Source: Bacillus ndiopicus (GTDB lineage: Bacteria > Bacillota > Bacilli > Bacillales_A > Planococcaceae). Taken from it: a stretch of DNA of 64,000 bases. How positions within the stretch are numbered: position 1 is the stretch's first letter; the number at the start of each line of letters is the position of its first letter. The translations under genes were made by a program, and so were the position numbers. The stretch spans positions 1 to 64,000 of the forward strand of contig NZ_HG964412.1 of assembly GCF_000612805.1 (NCBI RefSeq), in the 5' to 3' direction. Shown piece after piece: positions 18,327 to 26,716 of this stretch. The notes under the pieces were generated by a model that worked only from the letters and a program-made list of their open reading frames with translations, was not told where the DNA came from and made no database searches.

Positions 18327-19055
18327 TTATTTGGCCATTGTATTAACAATTAATCCAATATGCGTAAAGTAATTCATAGCTCCAAATAGAACAAAGATGA
18401 TACCTGCAATTGTCCAGAGGTATTTAATAGCTTTTGCGAAATTTGGATTTGCGCCTTTGTTTAAGGCAAAAGGAAACAATATTGCTCCAATCCCTGTAAT
18501 CGCGAATAATAGCGACATAAAAGTAGCCTCCATCATCGGATAATCAGCAAAAGCTCCCGATATTGGTTCTTCTGGCGGTGCTGCGAATAATTGATAGCCA
18601 ATACCTGCAAATGCGATTGAAATGAGTGCTAGTCCCATTGCCGCAGCAAAATATGATAAAGGTTTTACCAAGTATGGCAATTCTCTCTTTAAAGTATTGG
18701 AAACTACTTTCGAATCATTCATATCAATGCCTTGTTTTAAATATAGATTAGATTTTCTCCATAATAAGATCGTTGCAGCTATAAGGAGAACCCCAAAAGC
18801 TAGAGAAGTCTCTCCAAAAATAATATCATCAAACGGGAATCCAATTTTTGATAAAGGCCAAGTAAGGGTCATATGAGCCCCTGTTAGCGTTAATATAACC
18901 CCAGGTATTCCAAATCCTATTGCCCAACCTTCTAGTTGTCCAACTTTTTCTTGAGCTAAATGAGAACCAAATCGAATAATTAATAATAACCCAATCCCAG
19001 TTGAAACTGACATTATTGTATTATAGACCGCTGTTACTGACCAATCGATAACCAT
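18327..19055 (-). CDS. DUF981 family integral membrane protein
   Basis: About 242 residues from ATG 19055, which has GGGAGAGG upstream; the longer frame back to 19136 has no ribosome site and runs through the promoter and operator. About six membrane helices in two halves, with a central cytoplasmic region at about 105-130. DUF981 is of unknown function. The upstream MhqR-like operator suggests induction by quinone or electrophile stress, where small membrane proteins of the DoxX/DUF types are known regulon members in Bacillus; this is inference. Single gene. Confidence 0.75.
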   Translation of the reverse strand: MVIDWSVTAVYNTIMSVSTGIGLLLIIRFGSHLAQEKVGQLEGWAIGFGIPGVILTLTGAHMTLTWPLSKIGFPFDDIIFGETSLAFGVLLIAATILLWRKSNLYLKQGIDMNDSKVVSNTLKRELPYLVKPLSYFAAAMGLALISIAFAGIGYQLFAAPPEEPISGAFADYPMMEATFMSLLFAITGIGAILFPFALNKGANPNFAKAIKYLWTIAGIIFVLFGAMNYFTHIGLIVNTMAK

Positions 19056-19073
19056 ATAGAAACCTCTCCCCTT

Positions 19074-19091
19074 TATCTCGAATTCAAGATA
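19074..19091. promoter_or_regulatory. MhqR/YodB-like operator
   Basis: TATCTCGAATTCAAGATA is an 18-bp dyad with one mismatch. It nearly equals the Bacillus subtilis MhqR box as I recall it (tATCTcgaAtTCgAGATa). It lies between the -10 box and the start codon of the DUF981 gene, a position that fits repression. Confidence 0.6.
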
Positions 19092-19107
19092 TTTAACTTT
19101 CGAATTA

Positions 19108-19136
19108 ATACTATTCCTTTGTCTTGAATTTGTCAA
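19108..19136 (-). promoter_or_regulatory. SigA promoter of the DUF981 gene
   Basis: TTGACA (19131-19136) and TAGTAT (19108-19113), 17-base spacer, directly upstream of the MhqR-like dyad. Confidence 0.7.
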
Positions 19137-19181
19137 TAAAATAATCCAAGCCTTCTTCTGTGAACCGAAACCGAGTACTGG

Positions 19182-19227
19182 AAAATCATAAATTTCTTTT
19201 CCTATAGGAAAAGAAATTTATGATTTT
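19182..19227. repeat. 46-bp perfect palindrome
   Basis: AAAATCATAAATTTCTTTTC and three more bases are followed at once by the exact reverse complement, with centre CCTATAGG. There is no loop and only a weak T-run, and guaA-like has its own terminator at 19415-19448. It may be a cruciform or hairpin element, a remnant of a miniature insertion, or an extra terminator. Confidence 0.75.
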
Positions 19228-19315
19228 AATGTTATAAACATTTATTAAAGGTTGTTCAACTTTATTTACCTTTATACATTTTGACTATACATGCAACCGA
19301 AAAAAGAAGACTCTC

Positions 19316-19420
19316 TTGTATGAGATGGTTTCTATAGCTATTTTGCTAAATGGCACTTTCTTGCAAGGTGCTCCTTTACTCATGAAAATTGGTTCACTCT
19401 CTTTATCCCCATATAAAAAA
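19316..19420 (+). pseudogene. Possible remnant of a DUF7010-like gene (C-terminal part)
   Basis: The reading VSIAILLNGTFLQGAPLL, then IGSLSL, parallels the end of the intact DUF7010 protein at 17595-18164 (ISIFICLAILISSVFLQ ... PLLVEIGVLSLFF), and the DNA shares short blocks such as TTTCTTGCAA and CACTCTCTTTAT versus GCTCTCTTTAT. No start site or N-terminal part was found, and the frame runs into the guaA-like gene's terminator. If real, it is a fragment of a second copy. Confidence 0.35.
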
Positions 19421-19448
19421 GCTAGCCTGATTTTTTTCAGACTAGCTT
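19415..19448 (-). terminator. Terminator of the guaA-like gene
   Basis: Stem AAGCTAGTCTGA/TCAGGCTAGCTT with one G-U pair and a T6 run on the minus strand, eight bases past the stop. Confidence 0.85.
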
Positions 19449-19455
19449 GTTTTAA

Positions 19456-20760
19456 TTATTCCCACTCAATTGTGCCGCCTGGCTTTGGAGACAGGTCGTA
19501 GCACACGCGGTTAACATGCTTCACTTCGTTAATAATGCGATCTGTAATTTTTAACAGGATTGGCCAATCGATTGGTTCAATTGTTGCTGTCATCGCATCT
19601 ACCGTATTGACCGCACGGATGATTACCGGATATTCGTACGTACGCTCATTGTTGCGAACACCAACAGATTTAAAGTTTGGCACTACCGTGAAGTATTGCC
19701 ATACCTTTTTATCTAATCCCGCAATCGCAAATTCTTCTCGTAAAATAGCATCTGATTCACGTACAGCTTCAAGACGCTCAGGTTCAATCTCACCTAACAC
19801 TCGCACTCCTAGTCCTGGGCCTGGGAATGGTTGGCGATACACCATATCATGAGGAAGTCCAAGCTCAACACCACATGCACGTACTTCATCTTTAAATAAT
19901 TGGAATAATGGCTCCACCAATTCAAATTGTAAATCCTCTGGAAGACCACCGACATTATGATGTGATTTTACTACTTTATGAGTTTTCGTACCCGATTCTA
20001 CGATATCAGGATAAATTGTTCCTTGTGCTAGGAAGTCAATTCCTTCAAGCTTGCGTGCTTCTTCTTCAAATACACGGATGAATTCATTACCAATAATTTT
20101 ACGTTTTTCTTCTGGCTCACTAACACCTTTAAGCTTACCTAAGAAACGCTCACTTGCGTCTACATAGATCAGGTTTTCTTCAAGGTCTTTTTCGAACATG
20201 GCGATAACGCCTTCAGATTCATTTTTACGCATTAAGCCGTGGTTTACGTGAACGCAAACTAACTGCTTACCAATCGCTTTAATAAGTAATGCTGCAACAA
20301 CAGATGAATCAACACCACCAGAAAGAGCTAAAAGTACTTTTTTATCGCCGACTTGCTCACGAACTAAAGCTACTTGATCTTCAATGAAGTTTTTCATATT
20401 CCAGTTCGCTTCAGCTTTACATGTATCAAAAACGAATTCTTTTAAAAATGCTTTCGTTTCTTCTTCGTTTGGCCACTTATCTAAAGTTTTTGATGCTTTT
20501 GTAGACTTGTGATTTACACTAATTACAGGAATGCCTAAATCATAGATTTCATCCAATACGTCAATCGCTTCACCATCAACGATATTGTTTTCACCACCGT
20601 TTAGGATGATTCCTTTTACCGTTTTTAAATCTTGAATATTTTGAGCGGTAATATCATGAGGATGAATCTCACTATATACACCTAAATCACGAATCCAACG
20701 AGCAATCGTCGTATTCTCGCTACTACCTAAATCCAATACTAAAATATTGTCCTGCTTCAA
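19456..20760 (-). CDS. GMP synthase paralogue with a degenerate, shortened glutaminase domain
   Basis: 434 residues against 513-516 for normal GuaA. The N-terminal ~108 residues are a shrunken amidotransferase domain: DLGSSENTTIARWIRDLG and NGGENN are recognisable, but GICYGMQ is replaced by VISVNHKS and the ~80-residue part holding FHPEV is gone, so no Cys-His-Glu triad remains. The rest is well kept: [10 protein letters not shown]-loop, [25 protein letters not shown] lid and the dimerisation end PKPGGTIEWE. It could use free ammonia, borrow a partner's glutaminase, or regulate GuaA by mixed dimers. It sits where guaA lies in B. subtilis, after the yeaC-yeaD-yebA homologues. Start ATG 20760 behind GAGGAGG. 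Confidence 0.9.
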   Translation of the reverse strand: MKQDNILVLDLGSSENTTIARWIRDLGVYSEIHPHDITAQNIQDLKTVKGIILNGGENNIVDGEAIDVLDEIYDLGIPVISVNHKSTKASKTLDKWPNEEETKAFLKEFVFDTCKAEANWNMKNFIEDQVALVREQVGDKKVLLALSGGVDSSVVAALLIKAIGKQLVCVHVNHGLMRKNESEGVIAMFEKDLEENLIYVDASERFLGKLKGVSEPEEKRKIIGNEFIRVFEEEARKLEGIDFLAQGTIYPDIVESGTKTHKVVKSHHNVGGLPEDLQFELVEPLFQLFKDEVRACGVELGLPHDMVYRQPFPGPGLGVRVLGEIEPERLEAVRESDAILREEFAIAGLDKKVWQYFTVVPNFKSVGVRNNERTYEYPVIIRAVNTVDAMTATIEPIDWPILLKITDRIINEVKHVNRVCYDLSPKPGGTIEWE

Positions 20761-20910
20761 CTTGATACAACCTCCTCTTAATGCTATTTATTCTACTCTT
20801 TTTCTTCTGTTTTACCAAATGTTTTTCTGCATAAATATGAATAAAGAAAGATAGGTGCGACAAAATTATGAAGGTTTGTCCGTTCTATTTTTTCAAAAAT
20901 TCCCCTCTTG

Positions 20911-23067
20911 CTAACGACTTGTACGATTAATTAGATATTCCCAATTTTCCTTCAGTTGCTCGTAGTCTAACGTTTCGCCTTTTTCGCTGTAAATCATACG
21001 TTCATAAGCCTCTGTTAAAATCGTCATATCCTTCGTACCAAAGTGCTCATCTACTTCCTGTGCAAAGCTTTTTAATGTTTGATAGTTTTGACGCTTAAAG
21101 CCATAGAGCTCTAATTGCTTTAATAAGCGACTGTAAGATAAATCGAAGCTTTGGGCATCTTGTTTCTTTTGGCGATTTATTTTTACATATACTGATGGCA
21201 GCCATTTACGGCGACGGCGATACAGCAAATAAATGACAATGAATAACACTATAACAAAGACGATAAGCCATTTTTTATTTTTTTCATTCAATACATTTAA
21301 AGAAGCTTTTTTTGTTTCTTCTTTTTGCTTTGCCTGTTCCATTTCTTCTTTTTGCTGTTGCTCAAGCTCTTTTTGCTCCTCTGGCACGAGCTTGTCTTCA
21401 CTTTCCGATAGGTCAACATCATAATCAATGGATATAGGGTTAGAGAAGCCTATTGTTGGTTCAAACGGCATCCAACCAACGCCATCTACGTACACCTCTA
21501 CCCAAGAATGGGCATCATTATTTTGTACTTCAAATACGAGTAGTCCATCATCTGTACGACCAACTTGATCGCCCCCTACGAAGCCTTTTACCCATCTCGC
21601 TGGTATATCAATTGCACGCAACATTACTACCATCGAAGTAGAGAAATTATCACAGTAGCCTCGTTTTGTTTCAAACAGGAACTGATCCACATAATCTTGT
21701 TCTTCAGCAGGATATGCGATATTTTTCGTATCATAGCTAAAGCCATTTTGCTGGAAATAACGTTCTACTGCTCTAGCTTTATCATATGTAGTGCTGTAGT
21801 CTGCTGTTATTTGCTCAGCCAAATCTCGCACACGCTCTGGCAGTGAATGTGGCAATTGTAAAAAGCGTGCATTAACCGCCGTTTTTGGCATATTTTTATC
21901 CTTTAATGCTGTAAAGCTATAAGTAGGTTCATTATAAACAAGCTGATAATAATCTAATGCTACAATATCATTTTGCACGATTGTTTGTAGCTTCTCTGTT
22001 TCACTTGAAAAGAGAGTTGAACCATCAAATAATACACGCTGTAGACCATATGGTTGTAAAATAAACGGAAAATCCGCCATTGGGAATATTTCCGCAAGCG
22101 ATTGCTTTTCCCCCATTGGAATGGACAACGGCAGCAATGTATTTGAAGGTATTTCCCATTCATTGGAGCCATCATTTGCGACAATCCAGCCCTTTGATGT
22201 ATAGAAATCCTTTGTTTCTATACGCCAATATTGCTTTTTCGGTGCATGCGCCCGAAAAACAATCGTATCATCTTGAGAAAAGCCTCCTCCTAGTGTCTCA
22301 TCATTTTCACCATAGCCAACCTTACCTTCTGCAACTCCACCAATGCCTCCTTGCCCTGTTACCCCTTTAATAAATGGAACAGGATCAGACCATTGAGGTT
22401 CTGCTTTTGGTAGCATAAAAGCGACAAGACCCGCTAGACTAACAAATAGAATAACAGGCATTAAATAATACACATAAGATTTTCTTTGCAATACTGCGCC
22501 CATTATCGTAGTGGAACGTTTTAAGAAAAGAAAAGCCGTCAACATTAACCCTAATAGCATCACTTTAATTATTGCGGCTTTACCATCGTATTCGCTAAAT
22601 GTATCAAGCATCGCAATAAAGAAAATCGTTAACGCAAAAAAATAAAAGACGCTCATATGCACAGTAATCCAATGATGAATTAAATAAACAAGCATCCAAA
22701 TAAGTATTAAAAATAGTAGCGTACGGAATGGATTCGATACTTCCGTGAAATTCCTTTGCACTAGCTGTAGTATATTCCACTGCAATTCGCTATATAAAAA
22801 ATGTAGCCCCTCTGTTGAAAATATTGAATACTCACTATAAGCACGAATAATAAAAAATGCTATATAGGCAACTTTAATAACCCATGTGACGATTAGAGGT
22901 AATCCTAACATTGCTAATGCAAGTGAAAGAGCTATGAAAAGCAGGAAATAATAATCATACCCTGTGTTTGTAAGCTCCATAATAGGATTTAACCATTCAC
23001 GTAAAATAACAAAAACTATTAAATAATACACGCTATATTCTAAATAAAACTTTACATCTTTTTTCAC
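20911..23067 (-). CDS. TgpA-like membrane transglutaminase-domain protein (YebA homologue)
   Basis: 718 residues. About six N-terminal membrane helices (1-220, DUF3488-like), an extracytoplasmic transglutaminase-like domain at about 330-545, a charged K/E/Q-rich stretch at about 555-600, one further helix at about 600-618, and a cytoplasmic C-terminal DUF4129-like part. The catalytic set is visible: Cys in KRGYCDNFSTSM, His in NDAHSWVEVYV; the usual third residue is in WMPFEPT. The start overlaps the DUF58 stop by 4 bases. Families of this layout act at the cell surface, probably in envelope protein processing; substrate unknown. Confidence 0.88.
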   Translation of the reverse strand: MKKDVKFYLEYSVYYLIVFVILREWLNPIMELTNTGYDYYFLLFIALSLALAMLGLPLIVTWVIKVAYIAFFIIRAYSEYSIFSTEGLHFLYSELQWNILQLVQRNFTEVSNPFRTLLFLILIWMLVYLIHHWITVHMSVFYFFALTIFFIAMLDTFSEYDGKAAIIKVMLLGLMLTAFLFLKRSTTIMGAVLQRKSYVYYLMPVILFVSLAGLVAFMLPKAEPQWSDPVPFIKGVTGQGGIGGVAEGKVGYGENDETLGGGFSQDDTIVFRAHAPKKQYWRIETKDFYTSKGWIVANDGSNEWEIPSNTLLPLSIPMGEKQSLAEIFPMADFPFILQPYGLQRVLFDGSTLFSSETEKLQTIVQNDIVALDYYQLVYNEPTYSFTALKDKNMPKTAVNARFLQLPHSLPERVRDLAEQITADYSTTYDKARAVERYFQQNGFSYDTKNIAYPAEEQDYVDQFLFETKRGYCDNFSTSMVVMLRAIDIPARWVKGFVGGDQVGRTDDGLLVFEVQNNDAHSWVEVYVDGVGWMPFEPTIGFSNPISIDYDVDLSESEDKLVPEEQKELEQQQKEEMEQAKQKEETKKASLNVLNEKNKKWLIVFVIVLFIVIYLLYRRRRKWLPSVYVKINRQKKQDAQSFDLSYSRLLKQLELYGFKRQNYQTLKSFAQEVDEHFGTKDMTILTEAYERMIYSEKGETLDYEQLKENWEYLINRTSR

Positions 23068-24251
23068 GGTCTATTCACCTCCGTGAACGCCTGACTAAAC
23101 ATATCCTCTGTTAAATAAACCACTCGATTTTGTCCCATCGTACGGTATGTATTTGTCATGCTTTTTAATTCATCAATCGTGACAATGACAAAGCAAATAA
23201 TTGCGCGGACCTGCTGCGTATTGCTTAATAATAATTGCTGGCACTCTTTCGTAAATTCCCCTGTCACAATTATTAAAATGGATTGATTCAGCCCTTGGTG
23301 TCTACTACGTACAATGATTGACGCTGTATCTTCCCCATTTGCCTTAACAACAGCTAAATGGCGCATCACTTTTTCTAGCTGTCCATCAGTGCGGACTAAA
23401 GGCATATATAAACGATTTTCGCCTGCAGTAGCAAATGATACTTCCCCACGATGTTTGACGATAGATTGCATTATAGAGGCAGTTAAACTTACTGCCTGCT
23501 CGAAATGTTTAAGTGAAGATTGCTGAATACAGACGAGTAATCGTTGTGCTTGGCGATCTTCAAATTCCTTTGTGCGTAGCGTCGCATCCTTCGCAAAGGA
23601 CTTCCAATGAATCCAAGAAAAGCGGTCTCCTGGCTGATAATTACGAACACCCGCTACCATTGTTGTATCTTTCATAATCGTATATTTAGAAACAACTGAC
23701 CCTTGATCATATTGCATTTGCATTGTCGAAAAAGGGATAGTAACTGTTTTTGGGTAAACTAGAATAGTGTGGGGCTGTTCTACTTTTTTATGACGGATTG
23801 CCCATCCAAAAAAATCTGTCACTGTAAATTCCAAGCCTTGAAAACGATACTCCCCACGCGTCACATTCTTCACTTCATATGTCCAGTCAAAACTACGTTT
23901 GAAGCCAACAAAAATTAATTTACTATTATTATTTATATGATGTTCATTGGTCATTTCTCGAACGACAAGAAAGGCCAGTGGAATCCATGTATTATTACGA
24001 AAACTCACCGTTATTCCTAAATCATCTCCGTGTTTTGGATGGGACGGATAAATAGTGCGTTCTATTATTGCAAATTTAAGTGGGACGAAATACAACATGA
24101 CTGCATAAAGTAAAAATGGACTAATAGTAAAAAAAATAAACCAACTTACAAAGCCACCTTGAAACATAGCAAAGCAAAACAAGCTAATTGCAAGTAATAC
24201 AATACTTGCTAATTTAATATTATTTCGAATAATTGTATACGCATTCGTCAT
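23064..24251 (-). CDS. DUF58 family protein (YeaD homologue)
   Basis: 395 residues. Two N-terminal helices at about 13-55, then a beta-rich part and the DUF58 signature YQPGDRFSWIHWKSFAKD at about 205-222, then a von Willebrand A-like fold without a complete MIDAS. Middle gene of a three-gene operon with 4-base overlaps on both sides. MoxR-DUF58-transglutaminase trios are a common bacterial cassette; the MoxR ATPase is thought to act as a chaperone for its DUF58/VWA partner. The exact job is unproven. Confidence 0.88.
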   Translation of the reverse strand: MTNAYTIIRNNIKLASIVLLAISLFCFAMFQGGFVSWFIFFTISPFLLYAVMLYFVPLKFAIIERTIYPSHPKHGDDLGITVSFRNNTWIPLAFLVVREMTNEHHINNNSKLIFVGFKRSFDWTYEVKNVTRGEYRFQGLEFTVTDFFGWAIRHKKVEQPHTILVYPKTVTIPFSTMQMQYDQGSVVSKYTIMKDTTMVAGVRNYQPGDRFSWIHWKSFAKDATLRTKEFEDRQAQRLLVCIQQSSLKHFEQAVSLTASIMQSIVKHRGEVSFATAGENRLYMPLVRTDGQLEKVMRHLAVVKANGEDTASIIVRSRHQGLNQSILIIVTGEFTKECQQLLLSNTQQVRAIICFVIVTIDELKSMTNTYRTMGQNRVVYLTEDMFSQAFTEVNRP

Positions 24252-25192
24252 CGTTCACTATACCTTTGAACAGGCACTGTCGCCCATTCAACAATACGTC
24301 CCATAACCTGCTCTGCTGTAATCCCTTCATAACGTGCTTCTGGCTGTAAAATTAAACGGTGGCTAAAGACAAAGGGTGCTAGATATTGCACATCATCAGG
24401 GGTTACAAAATCTCTCCCTTTCAATAAAGCATAGGCCTGTGCGGCTTTCATTAAGGCAATCGAGGCACGTGGACTTACACCTAAATAAATTTGCTCATCT
24501 CGACGAGTTGCACTAGCTAGTTGGGCAATATATGTTTTGACGCTATCCTCAATAAAAACTTGCTTCACTTTATGCTGCAATGCAAGCAGCTCATCTAAAG
24601 AAAGCACCGCTTCAATTTGCTCAATTGGCTGTGCATATTGTGCCCTTCTTAATACTTCTACTTCCTCAGCTAATGTTGGATAACCCATTTTAATCTTCAA
24701 TAAAAAGCGATCAAGCTGCGCCTCTGGCAACGGATATGTTCCCTCATGCTCAATTGGATTTTGAGTCGCCATAACAAAAAATGGCTTTGGTATTTCAAGC
24801 GTCTCACCATCAACTGTCACAGATGCTTCCTCCATTGCTTCTAGCAAAGCAGATTGAGTTTTAGGAGATGTTCTGTTAATTTCATCTGCTAATATAATAT
24901 TGCCAATAATAGGTCCTGGTCGGAATTCGAATTCTAATGTTTTTGGATTATAAATCGAAACACCTACGACATCTGAGGGCAATAAATCTGGTGTAAATTG
25001 AATTCTTCGAAACTCTGCGCTAACTGATTTCGCTAAAGAACGAACCATCATTGTCTTCCCTACACCTGGAACGTCCTCTAGTAACACATGTCCCCCTGCA
25101 AGTAGTGCAACAACACTAAGCTCAGCGACTTCCTTTTTACCAATCATTACTTTTTCTATGTTTTGAATAATTGCTTCAATCTGATGATGCAT
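24248..25192 (-). CDS. MoxR-type AAA+ ATPase (YeaC homologue)
   Basis: About 314 residues from ATG 25192 (AAGGAGG seven bases upstream); an earlier start at 25219 would begin before that ribosome site. Walker A is EDVPGVGKTMM; Walker B and the sensor are LADEINRTSPKTQSALLEAMEE; then the MoxR hallmark ATQNPIEHEGTYPLPEAQLDRF, and an AAA lid to the end. First gene of the moxR-DUF58-transglutaminase operon, overlapping the next gene by 4 bases. Likely energises assembly or activation of its two partners. Confidence 0.93.
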   Translation of the reverse strand: MHHQIEAIIQNIEKVMIGKKEVAELSVVALLAGGHVLLEDVPGVGKTMMVRSLAKSVSAEFRRIQFTPDLLPSDVVGVSIYNPKTLEFEFRPGPIIGNIILADEINRTSPKTQSALLEAMEEASVTVDGETLEIPKPFFVMATQNPIEHEGTYPLPEAQLDRFLLKIKMGYPTLAEEVEVLRRAQYAQPIEQIEAVLSLDELLALQHKVKQVFIEDSVKTYIAQLASATRRDEQIYLGVSPRASIALMKAAQAYALLKGRDFVTPDDVQYLAPFVFSHRLILQPEARYEGITAEQVMGRIVEWATVPVQRYSER

Positions 25193-25406
25193 CCCATATC
25201 CTCCTTGCGCCAACAACATTTTTTTGAATAATCAATCATATCTCCCCATAATGTGAGACACGAACAACCCGTTTCCAGTACTTTAAGCATAACGAAAAGC
25301 ACTTTTAAACACAACTGAAAGGAAAAAGAACTAACCAAGAGATTGTCAAAAATATTATTTCAAAACAGGTGTGTTGATTAGCCTTTAATTTAAAATGGTC
25401 TTTTCT
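25193..25406. other. Gap upstream of the MoxR operon
   Basis: 214 AT-rich bases that should hold the promoter of the MoxR operon and the end of transcription of the small gene at 25407-25739. I saw no convincing RNA gene or terminator here. Confidence 0.4.
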
Positions 25407-25739
25407 TTAAATCGAATTTCGGTATGTGTAATGGCGGCTTTTAATATTGCTTGAGTAGTTGACAATTTGCGATGCGACAAGAAGTCTATTGCGAATTATT
25501 GCAGAGTCTGCGTTGTACTGCATGCCTTTAATAATGAGACGCGGACTATTTTTTAAAATGATGCCTTTGTTTTTCTTTTGCTTTTTATTATTGGACAATA
25601 GTGATTGTTGATTTGATTGATTAAATGGTGGACGATTACCATCATCCATAACTTGCTGAAAAGCATCCCCTGCCTGTACATAATGGCGGTCGTCGCGAAA
25701 CATATTATTATGTGTGGCATTTACTCTCGAAGTGCGCAT
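25407..25739 (-). CDS. Hypothetical basic protein, 110 residues
   Basis: Reads from ATG 25739 with GGGAGG eight bases upstream. The N-terminal half is polar and rich in Asn, Gln and Asp (MFRDDRHYVQAGDAFQQVMDD); a KKQKKNKG patch follows at about 52-59; the C-terminal half is basic, without membrane helices. No family recognised. The good ribosome site and a free-standing slot between two terminator-bounded units support a real gene; it may be lineage-specific. Confidence 0.5.
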   Translation of the reverse strand: MRTSRVNATHNNMFRDDRHYVQAGDAFQQVMDDGNRPPFNQSNQQSLLSNNKKQKKNKGIILKNSPRLIIKGMQYNADSAIIRNRLLVASQIVNYSSNIKSRHYTYRNSI

Positions 25740-25816
25740 TACACATACCTCCCTTCAATATTTTTTAGAATTGCTTATACTAGTTATATCGTATTTTCAC
25801 TTAAAATTTTTAAATA

Positions 25817-25877
25817 GAAAAGCCGAGCTATTCCGAAACGCTTTATTAGAGTTTCATTGGATAGTTCGGCTTTTTTT
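25817..25877 (-). terminator. Terminator of the pncB-nadE operon
   Basis: Long hairpin with stem AAAGCCGAACTATCC/GGAATAGCTCGGCTTT read on the minus strand, plus an inner stem GAAAC/GTTTC, starting two bases after the nadE stop; a TTTTC run ends it. Closely related to the hairpin at 7355-7412. Confidence 0.8.
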
Positions 25878-25878
25878 A

Positions 25879-26703
25879 TTACTTCCAAAAATCATCGAAA
25901 ATCGTAATTGGCATATGTCTTTTATGCTGTGAGCGTAAATAATGCCCTTCTAAAATGGCACGAGCATCTGATGGGATTTCTTTGCCCTCTAAATAATCAT
26001 CAATTAAATCATAGGTAATGCCGAGCGCTGTTTCATCAGGTAATGCTGGACGATTTTCCTCTAAATCAGCCGTTGGTACTTTTACGTATAAATGCTGTGG
26101 ACAATTTAAATGCGCTAAAATTTGTTTTCCTTGGCGTTTATTTAAACGGTAAATCGGCATTAAGTCTGCACCGCCATCACCAAATTTTGTGTAAAAGCCT
26201 GTAATTGCTTCTGCTGCATGATCTGTGCCGATTACGACAGCCTGCTTCATCGCGGCAATTGAAAACTGGGCCTTCATACGTTCACGGGCTTTTTCATTGC
26301 CTTTAGCAAAATCGCTTAAATGTATACCTGCACTAGCTAATGTTTGAACACTTGCATCTACCGCAGCTTTAATGTCAATTGTGTAAATATGCGTTGGTTG
26401 AATAAACTCTAAAGCATCTTGGCAATCCTGTTCGTCAAACTGCGTACCATAAGGCAAACGCACTGCCCAAAATGCATATTTATCCTCCCTTGCCTCCGCA
26501 TTCAGCTCATCAACCGCCATCTGAGTTAGCTTACCGGCTAACGTAGAATCTTGGCCGCCACTAATTCCTAATACAAAGCCTTTAATAAAAGTATGCTTTT
26601 TTGCATAGCCTTTTAGGAAGTCAATTGTTTTGCGAATTTCCTCTTGTGGGTCAATTGTTGGCAAAACCTTTAGTTCCTCGATAATTTGCTGTTGCAACGT
26701 CAT
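25879..26703 (-). CDS. nadE: NH3-dependent NAD+ synthetase
   Basis: 274 residues, the normal length for the ammonia-using form (no nitrilase domain). Converts nicotinate adenine dinucleotide to NAD+ with ATP and ammonia. P-loop [15 protein letters not shown] at about 46-60, [11 protein letters not shown] and [21 protein letters not shown] at about 163-202, all typical. ATG 26703 behind AAGGAGTG. It follows pncB by 13 bases, so the two are one NAD-salvage operon. Confidence 0.97.
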   Translation of the reverse strand: MTLQQQIIEELKVLPTIDPQEEIRKTIDFLKGYAKKHTFIKGFVLGISGGQDSTLAGKLTQMAVDELNAEAREDKYAFWAVRLPYGTQFDEQDCQDALEFIQPTHIYTIDIKAAVDASVQTLASAGIHLSDFAKGNEKARERMKAQFSIAAMKQAVVIGTDHAAEAITGFYTKFGDGGADLMPIYRLNKRQGKQILAHLNCPQHLYVKVPTADLEENRPALPDETALGITYDLIDDYLEGKEIPSDARAILEGHYLRSQHKRHMPITIFDDFWK

Positions 26704-26716
26704 TTATCAACACTCC

